Shown here: piece after piece, positions 27,847 through 37,120 of the stretch
Position numbering within the stretch: position 1 is the first letter of the stretch
Layout of the letters: each line of letters begins with the position of its first letter
DNA from: JAUIAI01 sp963732405
Lineage (GTDB): Bacteria; Pseudomonadota; Gammaproteobacteria; Burkholderiales; Burkholderiaceae_E
Assembly: GCA_963732405.1 (NCBI GenBank)
Contig: CAVSZG010000003.1
Span: 1 to 64,000 of the forward strand
DNA length: 64,000 bases
Direction: 5' to 3'
Position numbers and translations under genes: made by a program
Notes under the pieces: generated by a model
Told to the model about the DNA's origin: nothing
Database searches by the model: none
Seen by the model: the letters and a program-made list of their open reading frames with translations, nothing else

Positions 27847-30800
27847 ATGGCGGTGGCCAATGAAGGCCGCACCGGCCGGCGACCGGTTCTCCTCCCGGCG
27901 TCAGCAGACCGGTCGTTGACGAGCAGTTCAGCGGGATGCCGGCCGCGCCTGTCCGGCATCATCGAAGCGTCAGGAATCATCGGTCTGTATCTCGATGATC
28001 AGCTGCGCATCCGTCTCTTCGTTGGCGCGGTGGGCGAGTTCTTCAATCTGCTGCCGGGCGACGTGGGCCGCGATCTGCGTCATTTCAAGGCGGTCGCACC
28101 CGATGAATCGCTCTATGCGGATATCGATGATGTTCGCCGGTGCGCCGAAGCACGCGAGCGTCAGGTCACGCTGGGCAATGGCGATGCCTTTCTGCGACGG
28201 GTCAGTCCGTATTTTGATGCGCAGGACCGTTTCGCAGGCTTCGTGCTCACCTATCACAAGACGACCTGGCTCAATGACCGCATCGCCAAGCTGACCCGCA
28301 GCGAGCGACGATGGCAGGACATTCTGTGCGCATTGCCGCACATGATGTGGACCACCGACGCCCAGGGATCTTTCGAGTATCTGAGCGAACAATGGCGTGA
28401 ATTCGGCGTTGCCATCGTCCCGCCGGCCCTTGAATCGATGCTGGCGGTCATTCACCCCGACGAGGTCGACGACTTTCGCACGCAGTGGCGTCGGGCCGTC
28501 GCATCCGGTCATCCTTTCGAGGCCGATTTCCGGCTTCGGAATCGCCAGGGGCAATACCGTTGGTTCCGTGCCCAGGCCCGCCGCAGCATTGCGCTGGGCG
28601 ACGCGGTCGAGCGCTGGGTCGGTTCGTTTGCCGATGTCGATTCGATCAAAATGTCCGAGCAGGCCGTGGCCTATAGCCGCGAACGCATCGAAGCCCTGTA
28701 CGACTCGGCCCCGGTGTCCCTGCTCGTGTTCGATCTGCATGACGTGGCCAACCGCCTGGACCGTCTGCGGGCCAAGGGCATCGAGGACATCGCCGCCCAC
28801 CTGGCCGCCGATCCGGCCGAGGCCGAGCGCTTGCGCAGTGCGGTGCTGCTCACCGACTGCAATGAATGGGCGGTTGCGATGTTCGGCTTTGGCAGCCGTA
28901 CCGATGTGCTCGACCATCTTGCGGTGCTGCGCGGTCGGGGAGAACTGGATCAGATATTCGATCACGCAATCCAGGCCTGGTCCTCGGGCGAATCCACCTA
29001 TCGAACCGAATGGTCGGTGCTCAAGGCCGATGGCACGCCTGTGCATTCGCTGCTGACCATGCGCTTTCCGACCCAGCCCACGGACAAGGATCTCGCGCTG
29101 ATCTCGCTGATCGACATCAATGAGCGAAAGGCGATCGAGGACAGGCTGCGCTCCAGCGACCTGCGCCAGCGCACGCTCATCGAAGCGATCACCGACAGCG
29201 GCCTGAGCCTGCAGGTCATCGACAATCATGGCGAAGTCCGTTATTCGAATCGTCGCCCCGGTGCGCTCAAGGCCCAGGCCATCACCGATGAAGTGCTTGA
29301 ACTGGGCGATGCGGACGACTTGCGCCGCGTGGCGCTCGAGGGCCGCACCGTGCGAGGACGGGTCGAATCCCTGGATGGCCGGTCCTATGATGTCGTGGCC
29401 GTGCCGTATCGCGATGTCGATGGCAGCCTGTGCCGTCTCGAACTCATGCGCGACGATTCGGCGATCCGGCTGGCGGCCGAGCAACAGCGCATTGCGGCCA
29501 CCACCTTCGAATCGCAGGATGCGATGATCGTGATGGATTCGCGCGGCCACATCCTGCGGGCGAACCGCGCCTTCACCCAGCTATTCGGCCATGCGGCCGA
29601 TGCGGTCGTGGGCAGTGATCTGGATTTTCTGTATGCCGATGTTCACGATGAAACCTGGCAGCAGGAGATGCGTGACGCTTTGCGGCGCGATGGCCACTGG
29701 AGTGGCGAACTGACCTGCGTGCGCAAGTCGGGCAGCACCTTTCCGAGCTGGCACCGGATTACCTCGGTGCGCGACGAGGCGGGCAAGGTCACGCATTTCG
29801 TGGGTGCCTACGCGGATATCAGCGACCGCAAGGCGCATGAGGAAAGCGTTCGCAAGATGGCGTTTTTTGATGCGCTGACCAATCTGCCCAATCGTCGTCT
29901 GCTGCTGGACCGTCTGGCCCACCGGCTCGCGGCGAGCAAGCGTCACGACTCGTTCGGCGCATTGCTGTTCCTCGATCTGGATCATTTCAAGGCGCTCAAC
30001 GACAACTTCGGTCACGACATGGGCGATCGGCTGCTGGTCGAGGTGGCCAGACGGCTGCGGCATTGCGTGCGCGAGGTCGATACCATCGCCCGATTCGGTG
30101 GCGACGAGTTCCTGGTCATCATCGATGAATTGAGCCGCGACAGCGCGCAGGCCGCCGCCCAGGCCGAGAGCGTTGCCGAAAAAATCAAGCGCGAACTGGG
30201 GCGTCCGTTTCCCTTCATCGGTGCGGATCAGGACGTGGGCGTGAGCATCGGCATCTGTCTGTTCCTGGGCGACGAAACCTCGGTCGACACCTTGCTCAAG
30301 CAGGCCGACCTCGCGCTGTATCAGGCCAAGGAAGCCGGCCGCGATTCGATCCGTTTCTACAATCCGGTGCTGCAGGCGCAGATCGATGCACGCGCCGAGC
30401 TCGATTTTCATCTGCGCCATGCGATTGGTCGCGGTGAACTGTTGCTGTTCTTCCAAGCCCAGATCAGTCGTGGCGGCAAGCTGATGGGGGCTGAAGCCCT
30501 AGTGCGCTGGCGGCATCCTGAGCGTGGCCTGACGCTGCCGGGCAATTTCATCGGCCATGCGGAAGACACCGGGCTGATTCTGCCGATCGGCCGCTGGGTG
30601 CTTGAAACCGCGTGTCAGCAGCTGGCCACCTGGTCGCGCTATGCAATCACCCGCCAGCTCAAGCTGTCGGTCAATATCAGCCCGCGCCAGTTCCGCCAGC
30701 TCGACTTCGTCGACCAGCTCCGGCGGATTCTCGACGATACCGGCGCCAATCCCAACCTGATCAGCCTGGAGCTCACCGAGTCGGTGCTGATCGACAATGT

Positions 30801-31155
30801 CGAGGATGCGATCAAGCGCATGCGGGCGCTCAAGTCGATCGGCGTGGGCTTTTCGATCGATGATTTCGGCACCGGTTATTCTTCGCTGTCCTATCTGAAG
30901 CGGCTGCCGGTGGATCAGCTCAAGATCGACAAAAGCTTCGTGCGCGATATCGTCAGCGATCCTGACGATGCCGCCATCGTCAAGGCCATCATCGGCATGG
31001 GCCGCAGTCTGGACCTCATGGTTTTCGCCGAGGGCGTCGAAACCGGTGCGCAGTACGATTTTCTGGAGCGAAACGGTTGTGATGCCTTTCAGGGGTTTTA
31101 TTTTGGGCGTCCGGTCATCGGAACGAACGAGTTGCTGGCCTGCGCCATGCCCTAG
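27847..31155 (+). CDS. Multi-PAS sensor with GGDEF and EAL domains
   Basis: From ATG 27847, which has CGGAG upstream, the soluble protein has 1102 residues. The first PAS (about 38-140: LYLDDQLRIRLFVGAVGEFFNLLPGDVGR, cited in part, and LRRVSPYFDAQDRFAGFVLTY) is of the CheB/CheR-hybrid type. At least three further PAS regions follow (about 155-275, 280-420 and 550-670). The GGDEF domain has RFGGDEFLVI (about 748) and should be an active cyclase site; the EAL domain has EALVRWRHPE, NISPRQF, LELTES, DDFGTGYSSL, KIDKSFV and AEGVET, all intact. It probably makes or breaks cyclic di-GMP in response to a cytoplasmic signal. Confidence 0.92.
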   Translation: MAVANEGRTGRRPVLLPASADRSLTSSSAGCRPRLSGIIEASGIIGLYLDDQLRIRLFVGAVGEFFNLLPGDVGRDLRHFKAVAPDESLYADIDDVRRCAEARERQVTLGNGDAFLRRVSPYFDAQDRFAGFVLTYHKTTWLNDRIAKLTRSERRWQDILCALPHMMWTTDAQGSFEYLSEQWREFGVAIVPPALESMLAVIHPDEVDDFRTQWRRAVASGHPFEADFRLRNRQGQYRWFRAQARRSIALGDAVERWVGSFADVDSIKMSEQAVAYSRERIEALYDSAPVSLLVFDLHDVANRLDRLRAKGIEDIAAHLAADPAEAERLRSAVLLTDCNEWAVAMFGFGSRTDVLDHLAVLRGRGELDQIFDHAIQAWSSGESTYRTEWSVLKADGTPVHSLLTMRFPTQPTDKDLALISLIDINERKAIEDRLRSSDLRQRTLIEAITDSGLSLQVIDNHGEVRYSNRRPGALKAQAITDEVLELGDADDLRRVALEGRTVRGRVESLDGRSYDVVAVPYRDVDGSLCRLELMRDDSAIRLAAEQQRIAATTFESQDAMIVMDSRGHILRANRAFTQLFGHAADAVVGSDLDFLYADVHDETWQQEMRDALRRDGHWSGELTCVRKSGSTFPSWHRITSVRDEAGKVTHFVGAYADISDRKAHEESVRKMAFFDALTNLPNRRLLLDRLAHRLAASKRHDSFGALLFLDLDHFKALNDNFGHDMGDRLLVEVARRLRHCVREVDTIARFGGDEFLVIIDELSRDSAQAAAQAESVAEKIKRELGRPFPFIGADQDVGVSIGICLFLGDETSVDTLLKQADLALYQAKEAGRDSIRFYNPVLQAQIDARAELDFHLRHAIGRGELLLFFQAQISRGGKLMGAEALVRWRHPERGLTLPGNFIGHAEDTGLILPIGRWVLETACQQLATWSRYAITRQLKLSVNISPRQFRQLDFVDQLRRILDDTGANPNLISLELTESVLIDNVEDAIKRMRALKSIGVGFSIDDFGTGYSSLSYLKRLPVDQLKIDKSFVRDIVSDPDDAAIVKAIIGMGRSLDLMVFAEGVETGAQYDFLERNGCDAFQGFYFGRPVIGTNELLACAMP

Positions 31156-32080
31156 CGTCATCGGGTTTGATCAACGAGATCGTGCCCGGCAACGGCTCGC
31201 GGCGCTGAGCCTGGCCGCCTGGTTGACGATAGCCGGTACCGATGCGATTGCCCAGACATCGGATTCGCCATCACCGCCAACAGCATCCGCTACCGATACG
31301 GGGGCGGCGCGTCCGAGCAAACCCCTTTGGGAACTGGGCCTGGGCGGCGTAATGCTCAGCCAGTTGGCATATCCGGGTGCGGGCGTTCGAATCGATCGCT
31401 GGCTGGCCGTTCCCTATGGCATCTATCGTGGTCCGATCTTTCGTGCCGACGAGAGCAATGTGGGCCTGCGTGCCTTCCGGTCTGCCCAGGTGGAACTGGA
31501 CGTGGGCGTCGCAGCCGCTTTCGGGTCGGACAGTGCCGAGGTGCGGATACGCGACGGCATGCCCAAACTGGGAACCCTGGCCGAGATCGGTCCGCAACTG
31601 AAGATCCGCCTGGGCAACATCGACCCGGATCTGCCGCTGGCCAGCCATCCCCTGACCGTTGAACTGCCGATGCGCGGCGTGTTCAATGTGAGTGACAGTT
31701 TCGCGTTCCGCGGCTGGGCGTTTGAACCGCAACTGGTCTGGCGTACCCGACTGCCCGCGCGGCTCGATCTGCGTCTGACCACCAGTCTGGTTTTTGCCGA
31801 TCGGCGCCTCAACGACACCTTTTACGGCGTCGGCATCCCGTATGCGACTGCTGAGCGTCCTGCCTACACCGCGCGGGCGGGGCTGACCAGCACGCGAGTG
31901 GGCATTGCACTGAGTCGGGCCCTGATGCCGGGCGTTCGGCTGGTCGGATTCGTGCGGATCGACCATGTCGGCGGAGCGACAAACGAGGACAGCCCGCTGA
32001 TCCAGGAGCGCACCGGCTGGACAGCCGGCATCGGATTCAACTGGACGCTGCTCCGGTCAGACCAGCCCGCGGCGCTTTGA
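31082..32080 (+). CDS. MipA/OmpV family outer-membrane protein
   Basis: The reading frame encodes a basic segment (RDRARQR), a hydrophobic signal peptide (LAALSLAAWLTIAGTDAIAQ, cleavage after AIAQ) and a mature part with MipA/OmpV patterns: ELGLGGVMLSQLAYPGAG, DRWLAVPYGIYRGPIFRA and TFYGVGIPYATAERPAYTARAG. It ends in an amphipathic strand TAGIGFNWTLL. MipA proteins are outer-membrane barrels, some scaffolding murein enzymes. The start is unresolved: no ATG or GTG lies just before the signal peptide, and the nearest ATG in frame (31082) is inside the preceding gene's end. Confidence 0.68.
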   Translation: MPFRGFILGVRSSERTSCWPAPCPSVIGFDQRDRARQRLAALSLAAWLTIAGTDAIAQTSDSPSPPTASATDTGAARPSKPLWELGLGGVMLSQLAYPGAGVRIDRWLAVPYGIYRGPIFRADESNVGLRAFRSAQVELDVGVAAAFGSDSAEVRIRDGMPKLGTLAEIGPQLKIRLGNIDPDLPLASHPLTVELPMRGVFNVSDSFAFRGWAFEPQLVWRTRLPARLDLRLTTSLVFADRRLNDTFYGVGIPYATAERPAYTARAGLTSTRVGIALSRALMPGVRLVGFVRIDHVGGATNEDSPLIQERTGWTAGIGFNWTLLRSDQPAAL

Positions 32081-32175
32081 CGGTCATGCCTTGGTCGGGC
32101 AAGGGCTCGACCCAGGCCCGGACTCCCGACCTCAGCCGACCAGGCTCGGGTTGCGGCTGAGCGGTCAAGCGGCCT

Positions 32176-32211
32176 GCACAAAAACAAAGGGCCCCGGAAA
32201 TTCCGGAGCCC
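32176..32211 (-). terminator. Rho-independent terminator of tRNA-Arg
   Basis: On the minus strand, GGGCTCCGG and CCGGGGCCC arms (32211 to 32189) pair around AATTT and are followed by TTTGTTTTTG. It lies 11 bases downstream of the tRNA 3' end, in the right orientation. Confidence 0.85.
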
Positions 32212-32221
32212 GATGAAAAAC

Positions 32222-32298
32222 TGGCGCGGCTGGCAGGATTTGAACCCACGACCCCCTGGTTCGTAGCCAGGTACTCTATCCAACTGAGCTACAGCCGC
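32222..32298 (-). tRNA. tRNA-Arg (anticodon ACG)
   Basis: Reading the minus strand, the 77-base gene folds as a full cloverleaf: acceptor GCGGCTG paired with CAGCCGC, D-arm region AGCTCAGTTGGATAGAGT, anticodon stem CCTGG/CCAGG around CTACGAA (anticodon ACG), and T-arm GTGGG-TTCAAAT-CCTGC variant. The discriminator G and the CCA end are encoded. ACG is expected to be deaminated to ICG and read CGU/CGC/CGA. Confidence 0.97.
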
Positions 32299-32396
32299 TG
32301 TGTAATCGACGATTATAGCGCATCTGCCTGGGCGGCAAAACGTCTGCGGGCTCAACACGGCTCGACAGCCGTCGCGTTGCATCCAATTTCCGTCTG

Positions 32397-32424
32397 TTGA
32401 TATATCGCAATATGATATTATATT
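32397..32424 (+). promoter_or_regulatory. Predicted sigma-70 promoter of aceE
   Basis: TTGATA (32397-32402) and TATATT (32419-32424) are separated by 16 bases inside a strongly AT-rich stretch that contrasts with the GC-rich surroundings. It lies about 95 bases before the aceE start, between the divergent tRNA gene and aceE. Confidence 0.6.
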
Positions 32425-32518
32425 CCTCGATTTGAAATTTTCCTTGCCTCGGCGCCTCGCTATCCTTAAAATGGCGCGGAAGACTACTATCCGCCAAAGA
32501 CCACGCGAGGAGATGAGC

Positions 32519-35230
32519 ATGTCAGCCGTACCGAATCCAGAGCGAGCCGCCAACGACCCCGGTGACGTCGATCCGGCCGAAACCCAGGAGTGGCTGGATG
32601 CGCTGGAGGCGGTGATCGACCGGGAAGGACCGGATCGTGCCCATTTCCTGCTCTCCCAGATGATCGAGCAGTCGCGCCGCTCGGGCGCGCACATTCCGTT
32701 CTCGGCCAGCACCGGTTATGTCAATACGATCCCGCTGCATCTGGAGGCGCGCAGTCCGGGCAATGCCGCCTATGAGGAGCGCATCCGTTCTTATGTGCGC
32801 TGGAACGCCATGGCCATGGTGGTCCGCGCCAACAAGCACAACCCGGCTGATGGCGGAGACCTCGGTGGTCACATTGCGTCATTCGCCTCGCTGGCCTCGA
32901 TGATCGGCGCCGGCATGAACCATTTCTGGCATGCACCCCATGAGGGTCATGGCGGTGATCTCGTGTATTTCCAGGGGCACACGGCGCCCGGCATCTACGG
33001 GCGCGCCTTCCTGGAGGGGCGGCTGTCCGAGGCGCAGCTGGCCAACTTCCGCCAGGAGGTCGGCGGCCAGGGCCTGTCGTCTTATCCGCATCCCAAGCTG
33101 ATGCCAGAGTTCTGGCAATTCCCCACGGTCTCGATGGGCCTGGGCCCGATCATGGCCATCTATCAGGCGCGCTTTCTCAAATACCTGCATGCGCGCGGCA
33201 TTGCCGACACCAGCAATCGCAAGGTCTGGGTATTTTGTGGCGATGGCGAAATGGATGAACCCGAGTCGCTGGGCGCCATCAGTCTGGCCTCGCGCGAGCG
33301 CCTGGACAACCTGATCTTCGTGGTCAATTGCAATCTGCAGCGTCTGGACGGACCGGTGCGCGGCAACGGCAAGATCATCCAGGAGCTCGAGGGTGACTTC
33401 CGCGGATCGGGCTGGAATGTCATCAAGCTGATCTGGGGCTCCTATTGGGATCCACTGCTCGCCCGCGACAAGGACGGTCTGCTGCAGCGGCTGATGATGG
33501 AAACTGTCGACGGCGAATACCAGGCCTACAAGGCGAACGACGGCGCCTATGTGCGCAAGCATTTTTTTGGCAAGTATCCGCAATTGCTCGAGATGGTCTC
33601 GCGCATGACCGACGAGGATATCTGGCGGCTCAACCGGGGTGGTCATGATCCGCACAAGGTGTATGCGGCCTTCCACGCAGCCGTGCATCATCAGGGTCAA
33701 CCCACGGTGATCCTGGCCAAGACGGTCAAGGGATATGGCATGGGGCGTGCTGGCGAGGCGAAGAATCCGACTCATCAGCTCAAGAAGCTGGACGCCGATT
33801 CGATTCGCGAGTTCCGCAATCGCTTCAATGTGCCGGTGCCCGACGATCAGCTCGAGAAGCTGCCCTTCTTCAAGCCCGCCGACGATGCGCCCGAGATGCA
33901 GTACATGCTCGAGCGGCGCAAGGCGCTGGGTGGCTCATTGCCCCAGCGTCGGACCCGTTCGGATGAACAATTCACCGCGCCGCCCTTGTCCGCCTTCAAG
34001 GCCGTGCTCGACCCCACGGCCGAGGGACGCGAAATTTCCACCACCCAGGCCTTCGTGAGGGTGCTGACCGCGCTGGTGCGCGACAAGGAACTGGGTCCGC
34101 GGGTGGTGCCCATCGTGCCCGATGAGGCGCGCACATTCGGCATGGAAGGCATGTTCCGGCAACTGGGCATTTATTCGCCCGAAGGGCAGAAATACGAGCC
34201 GGTCGATCGCGATCAGGTCATGTATTACCGTGAGGACAAGGCCGGGCAGATCCTCGAGGAAGGCATCAACGAGGCCGGCGCTTTCAGTTCCTGGATCGCG
34301 GCGGCGACCTCGTACTCGACCAATAACCGCATCATGATTCCGTTCTACATCTATTACTCGATGTTTGGTTTCCAGCGGGTCGGTGATCTGGCCTGGGCGG
34401 CGGGCGACATGCAGGCGCGTGGTTTCCTGCTCGGCGGCACGGCGGGTCGGACCACACTCAATGGCGAGGGACTGCAGCATGAAGACGGCCACAGCCACAT
34501 TCTGTCGTCGACGATTCCGAACTGCGTGTCCTACGATCCGACCTACGCGCACGAGGTGGCCGTCATCATTCGGCACGGTCTGGAGCGCATGGTGCAGAAC
34601 CAGGAGAACGTCTATTTCTACCTGACCCTGATGAACGAGAATTACGCGCAGCCCGGCCTTAAGGAAGGCGACGAGGACGGCATCATCAAGGGCATGTACA
34701 AGATTCGTGAAGGGCAGGGCAGCGGAGCGCGCGTGCAACTGCTGGGTTCGGGCACGATTCTGCGTGAAGTGCTGGCCGCCGCCCAGATGCTCGAACAAGA
34801 CTGGCAGGTCGCCGCCGATGTCTGGAGCGTGACCAGTTTCACCGAGTTGCGTCGCGAGGGTCTGGATGTCGAACGCGAGGGTTTGCTGAATCCGGCTGCC
34901 GCCAAAACCAACTCGCCCTATCTGACGAGGCTGCTGGCGGACACCAAAGGCCCGGTGGTTGCCGCCACCGATTACATGAAACTGTTTGCCGATCAGATCC
35001 GTCCCTTCATGCCGCGTGATCGTATCTACCGTGTGTTGGGCACCGATGGCTTCGGACGCTCCGATTTCCGCACCCGCCTGCGCGAGCATTTTGAGGTGGA
35101 TCGTCGCTTCGTCACGCTGGCCGCCTTGCGATGTCTGGTCGATCAGGGCGATCTGCCGGCCGAGCAACTGGTCAAGGCAATCGACCGCTATCAGATCGAT
35201 CCGAGCAAGCCCAATCCGGCTTACGCCTAA
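32519..35230 (+). CDS. aceE: Pyruvate dehydrogenase E1 component, homodimeric type
   Basis: The 903-residue protein has the length and motifs of AceE: ETQEWLDALEAVIDREGPDRA near the start (cited in part), the thiamine diphosphate motif GDGEMDEPES (about 241-250) with VNCNLQRLDGPVRGN, and the later GIYSPEGQKYEPVD and AAATSYSTNNRIMIPFYIYYSMFGFQR blocks (cited in part). It decarboxylates pyruvate and acetylates the lipoyl groups of E2. ATG 32519 is chosen because AGGAG lies 6 bases before it. It is the first gene of aceE-aceF-lpd, behind its own AT-rich promoter. Confidence 0.97.
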   Translation: MSAVPNPERAANDPGDVDPAETQEWLDALEAVIDREGPDRAHFLLSQMIEQSRRSGAHIPFSASTGYVNTIPLHLEARSPGNAAYEERIRSYVRWNAMAMVVRANKHNPADGGDLGGHIASFASLASMIGAGMNHFWHAPHEGHGGDLVYFQGHTAPGIYGRAFLEGRLSEAQLANFRQEVGGQGLSSYPHPKLMPEFWQFPTVSMGLGPIMAIYQARFLKYLHARGIADTSNRKVWVFCGDGEMDEPESLGAISLASRERLDNLIFVVNCNLQRLDGPVRGNGKIIQELEGDFRGSGWNVIKLIWGSYWDPLLARDKDGLLQRLMMETVDGEYQAYKANDGAYVRKHFFGKYPQLLEMVSRMTDEDIWRLNRGGHDPHKVYAAFHAAVHHQGQPTVILAKTVKGYGMGRAGEAKNPTHQLKKLDADSIREFRNRFNVPVPDDQLEKLPFFKPADDAPEMQYMLERRKALGGSLPQRRTRSDEQFTAPPLSAFKAVLDPTAEGREISTTQAFVRVLTALVRDKELGPRVVPIVPDEARTFGMEGMFRQLGIYSPEGQKYEPVDRDQVMYYREDKAGQILEEGINEAGAFSSWIAAATSYSTNNRIMIPFYIYYSMFGFQRVGDLAWAAGDMQARGFLLGGTAGRTTLNGEGLQHEDGHSHILSSTIPNCVSYDPTYAHEVAVIIRHGLERMVQNQENVYFYLTLMNENYAQPGLKEGDEDGIIKGMYKIREGQGSGARVQLLGSGTILREVLAAAQMLEQDWQVAADVWSVTSFTELRREGLDVEREGLLNPAAAKTNSPYLTRLLADTKGPVVAATDYMKLFADQIRPFMPRDRIYRVLGTDGFGRSDFRTRLREHFEVDRRFVTLAALRCLVDQGDLPAEQLVKAIDRYQIDPSKPNPAYA

Positions 35231-35250
35231 CCTCTACCAGGAATCAGACG

Positions 35251-37002
35251 ATGAGCCGCGTAGTGGAAGTGAATGTGCCCGATATCGGCGACTTCGCCGA
35301 GGTGGAAGTGATCGAAGTGCTCGTGCAGGCGGGCGATACGGTCGCGCTCGAGCAGAGCCTGATCACGGTTGAGAGCGACAAGGCCTCGATGGAGATTCCG
35401 TCGTCGGTGGCCGGGCAGGTTGAGGCCGTGCTGGTCAAGGTCGGCGACAAGGTTTCCGAAGGAACGCCTCTGGCGCGTGTCAAGGCGGGCGCGGATGCCG
35501 CGAATGCTGCCGGGTCGTCGGCACCGGCACCGCTGGCACCGGCCCCGCAGCCTGCGCCGATGCCGATGCCTGCACCGGCCGGTGCGGCGTCCGCGGGCGC
35601 CGCTGCCAGCCAAGCCGCCAGCGCGTCGGGTCCCGCCGCCAGTGCAGCCAAGGTCACCGTCGAGGTGCCCGATATCGGCGACTTTTCGGCTGTCGAAGTC
35701 ATCGAAGTGCTGGTCAGTGTAGGTGACCGCGTCTCGCTCGAGCAGAGCCTGATCACCGTCGAGAGTGACAAGGCGTCGATGGAGATTCCATCCTCGGCGG
35801 CCGGCGTGGTGAGCCGCATCCTCGTGTCGATCGGTGACCAGGTATCCAAGGGGTCAGCGGTGCTCGAACTGCAGGCCGAGGGAGCAGCGGCGAGCGCCCC
35901 GGCCGCGGCGCCCGCCGTCGCGTCGCGCGCCGAGCCGGCGCCCGCGCCGGCCAAGGTTTCGTCGGCCAACGCCTCGTCGGCCGTACCGGCCGCCGCCAGC
36001 GCGGTAGACACAACACCGGGTCGATCCCATCCCGTGCCGCACAACCCAACCGACATCGAGCGCGTGGTCAAGCCACACGCCTCGCCATCGGTGCGCGCCT
36101 ACGCCCGTGAGCTGGGCGTGGACCTCATGCATGTGTCGGGCACCGGCCCGAAGCAGCGGATCACGCGTGACGACGTATCCGCCTTCGTCAAGCGGGTGGT
36201 CTCGCAAGCGACTTCGGGCGCGGCCGCATCGGGATCGGCCGCCAAAACGGGTGGGGGCGACGGCAGTGCACTGGGTCTGATTCCGTGGCCCAAGGTGGAT
36301 TTCGCCAAGTTCGGTCCGATCGAACGACGGGATCTGCCGCGCATCAAAAAGATCTCGGCGGCGAACCTGCATCGCAACTGGGTGATGATTCCGCATGTCA
36401 CCAACCACGATGAAGCCGATGTCACCGATCTGGAAGATTTCCGCAAACGGCTGAATGCCGAGAACGAGAAATCGGGTGCCAAGGTCACGATGCTCGCCTT
36501 TCTGGTCAAGGCCTGCGTGTCGGCGCTCAAGAAATTCCCCGAGTTCAATGCCTCGCTGGACGGCGAGCAACTCGTGCTCAAGCAGTACTACCACATCGGC
36601 GTGGCCGCCGACACGCCCAACGGTCTGGTGGTGCCCGTGATTCGCGATGCCGATCAGAAGGGTGTAATGGCGATTGCCGCCGAGATGGGTGCACTGGCCA
36701 AAAAAGCCCGGGAGGGCAAGCTCGCTCCCGGCGAGATGCAGGGCGGCACCTTCTCGATTTCGAGTCTGGGTGGTATTGGCGGCACCTACTTCACGCCCAT
36801 CATCAATGCCCCTGAAGTGGCGATCCTGGGTGTTTGTCGCTCCGATATCAAACCGGTCTGGGATGGCAGCCAGTTCACCCCGCGCCTGATCCTGCCGTTG
36901 TCGCTATCCTGGGATCACCGGGTGATCGACGGTGCCGCAGCGGCCCGCTTCAATGCGCATCTGGGGCAGGTGCTGGCCGACTTCAGGCGCACGATGCTCT
37001 GA
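35251..37002 (+). CDS. aceF: Dihydrolipoamide acetyltransferase, pyruvate dehydrogenase E2
   Basis: The 583-residue E2 has two lipoyl domains (about 3-78 and 134-210), each with the lipoylated Lys in VESDKASMEIPS. Ala/Pro-rich flexible linkers separate them from a peripheral-subunit-binding domain (about 273-312: ASPSVRAYARELGVDL, KQRITRDDV). The catalytic core follows, with the active-site block WDHRVIDGAAAARF near the C-terminus. It transfers the acetyl group to CoA and scaffolds the complex. It lies 20 bases after aceE. Confidence 0.96.
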   Translation: MSRVVEVNVPDIGDFAEVEVIEVLVQAGDTVALEQSLITVESDKASMEIPSSVAGQVEAVLVKVGDKVSEGTPLARVKAGADAANAAGSSAPAPLAPAPQPAPMPMPAPAGAASAGAAASQAASASGPAASAAKVTVEVPDIGDFSAVEVIEVLVSVGDRVSLEQSLITVESDKASMEIPSSAAGVVSRILVSIGDQVSKGSAVLELQAEGAAASAPAAAPAVASRAEPAPAPAKVSSANASSAVPAAASAVDTTPGRSHPVPHNPTDIERVVKPHASPSVRAYARELGVDLMHVSGTGPKQRITRDDVSAFVKRVVSQATSGAAASGSAAKTGGGDGSALGLIPWPKVDFAKFGPIERRDLPRIKKISAANLHRNWVMIPHVTNHDEADVTDLEDFRKRLNAENEKSGAKVTMLAFLVKACVSALKKFPEFNASLDGEQLVLKQYYHIGVAADTPNGLVVPVIRDADQKGVMAIAAEMGALAKKAREGKLAPGEMQGGTFSISSLGGIGGTYFTPIINAPEVAILGVCRSDIKPVWDGSQFTPRLILPLSLSWDHRVIDGAAAARFNAHLGQVLADFRRTML

Positions 37003-37120
37003 TCAAACACCTTGCAACCGCCGGCAATCCGGCGGTCCGATCGACACCCGTCGCCACGGATCCTGCACGGTGCCATGCCACCGTCGCCGTGTGTGGCCGC
37101 ATAACCAGGAAGCTTGCACG

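Noticed and set aside
32222..32520. tRNA-Arg as an attachment site of an integrated element
   Set aside because: Core genes lie on both sides, there is no integrase, and I found no second copy of the tRNA 3' end.
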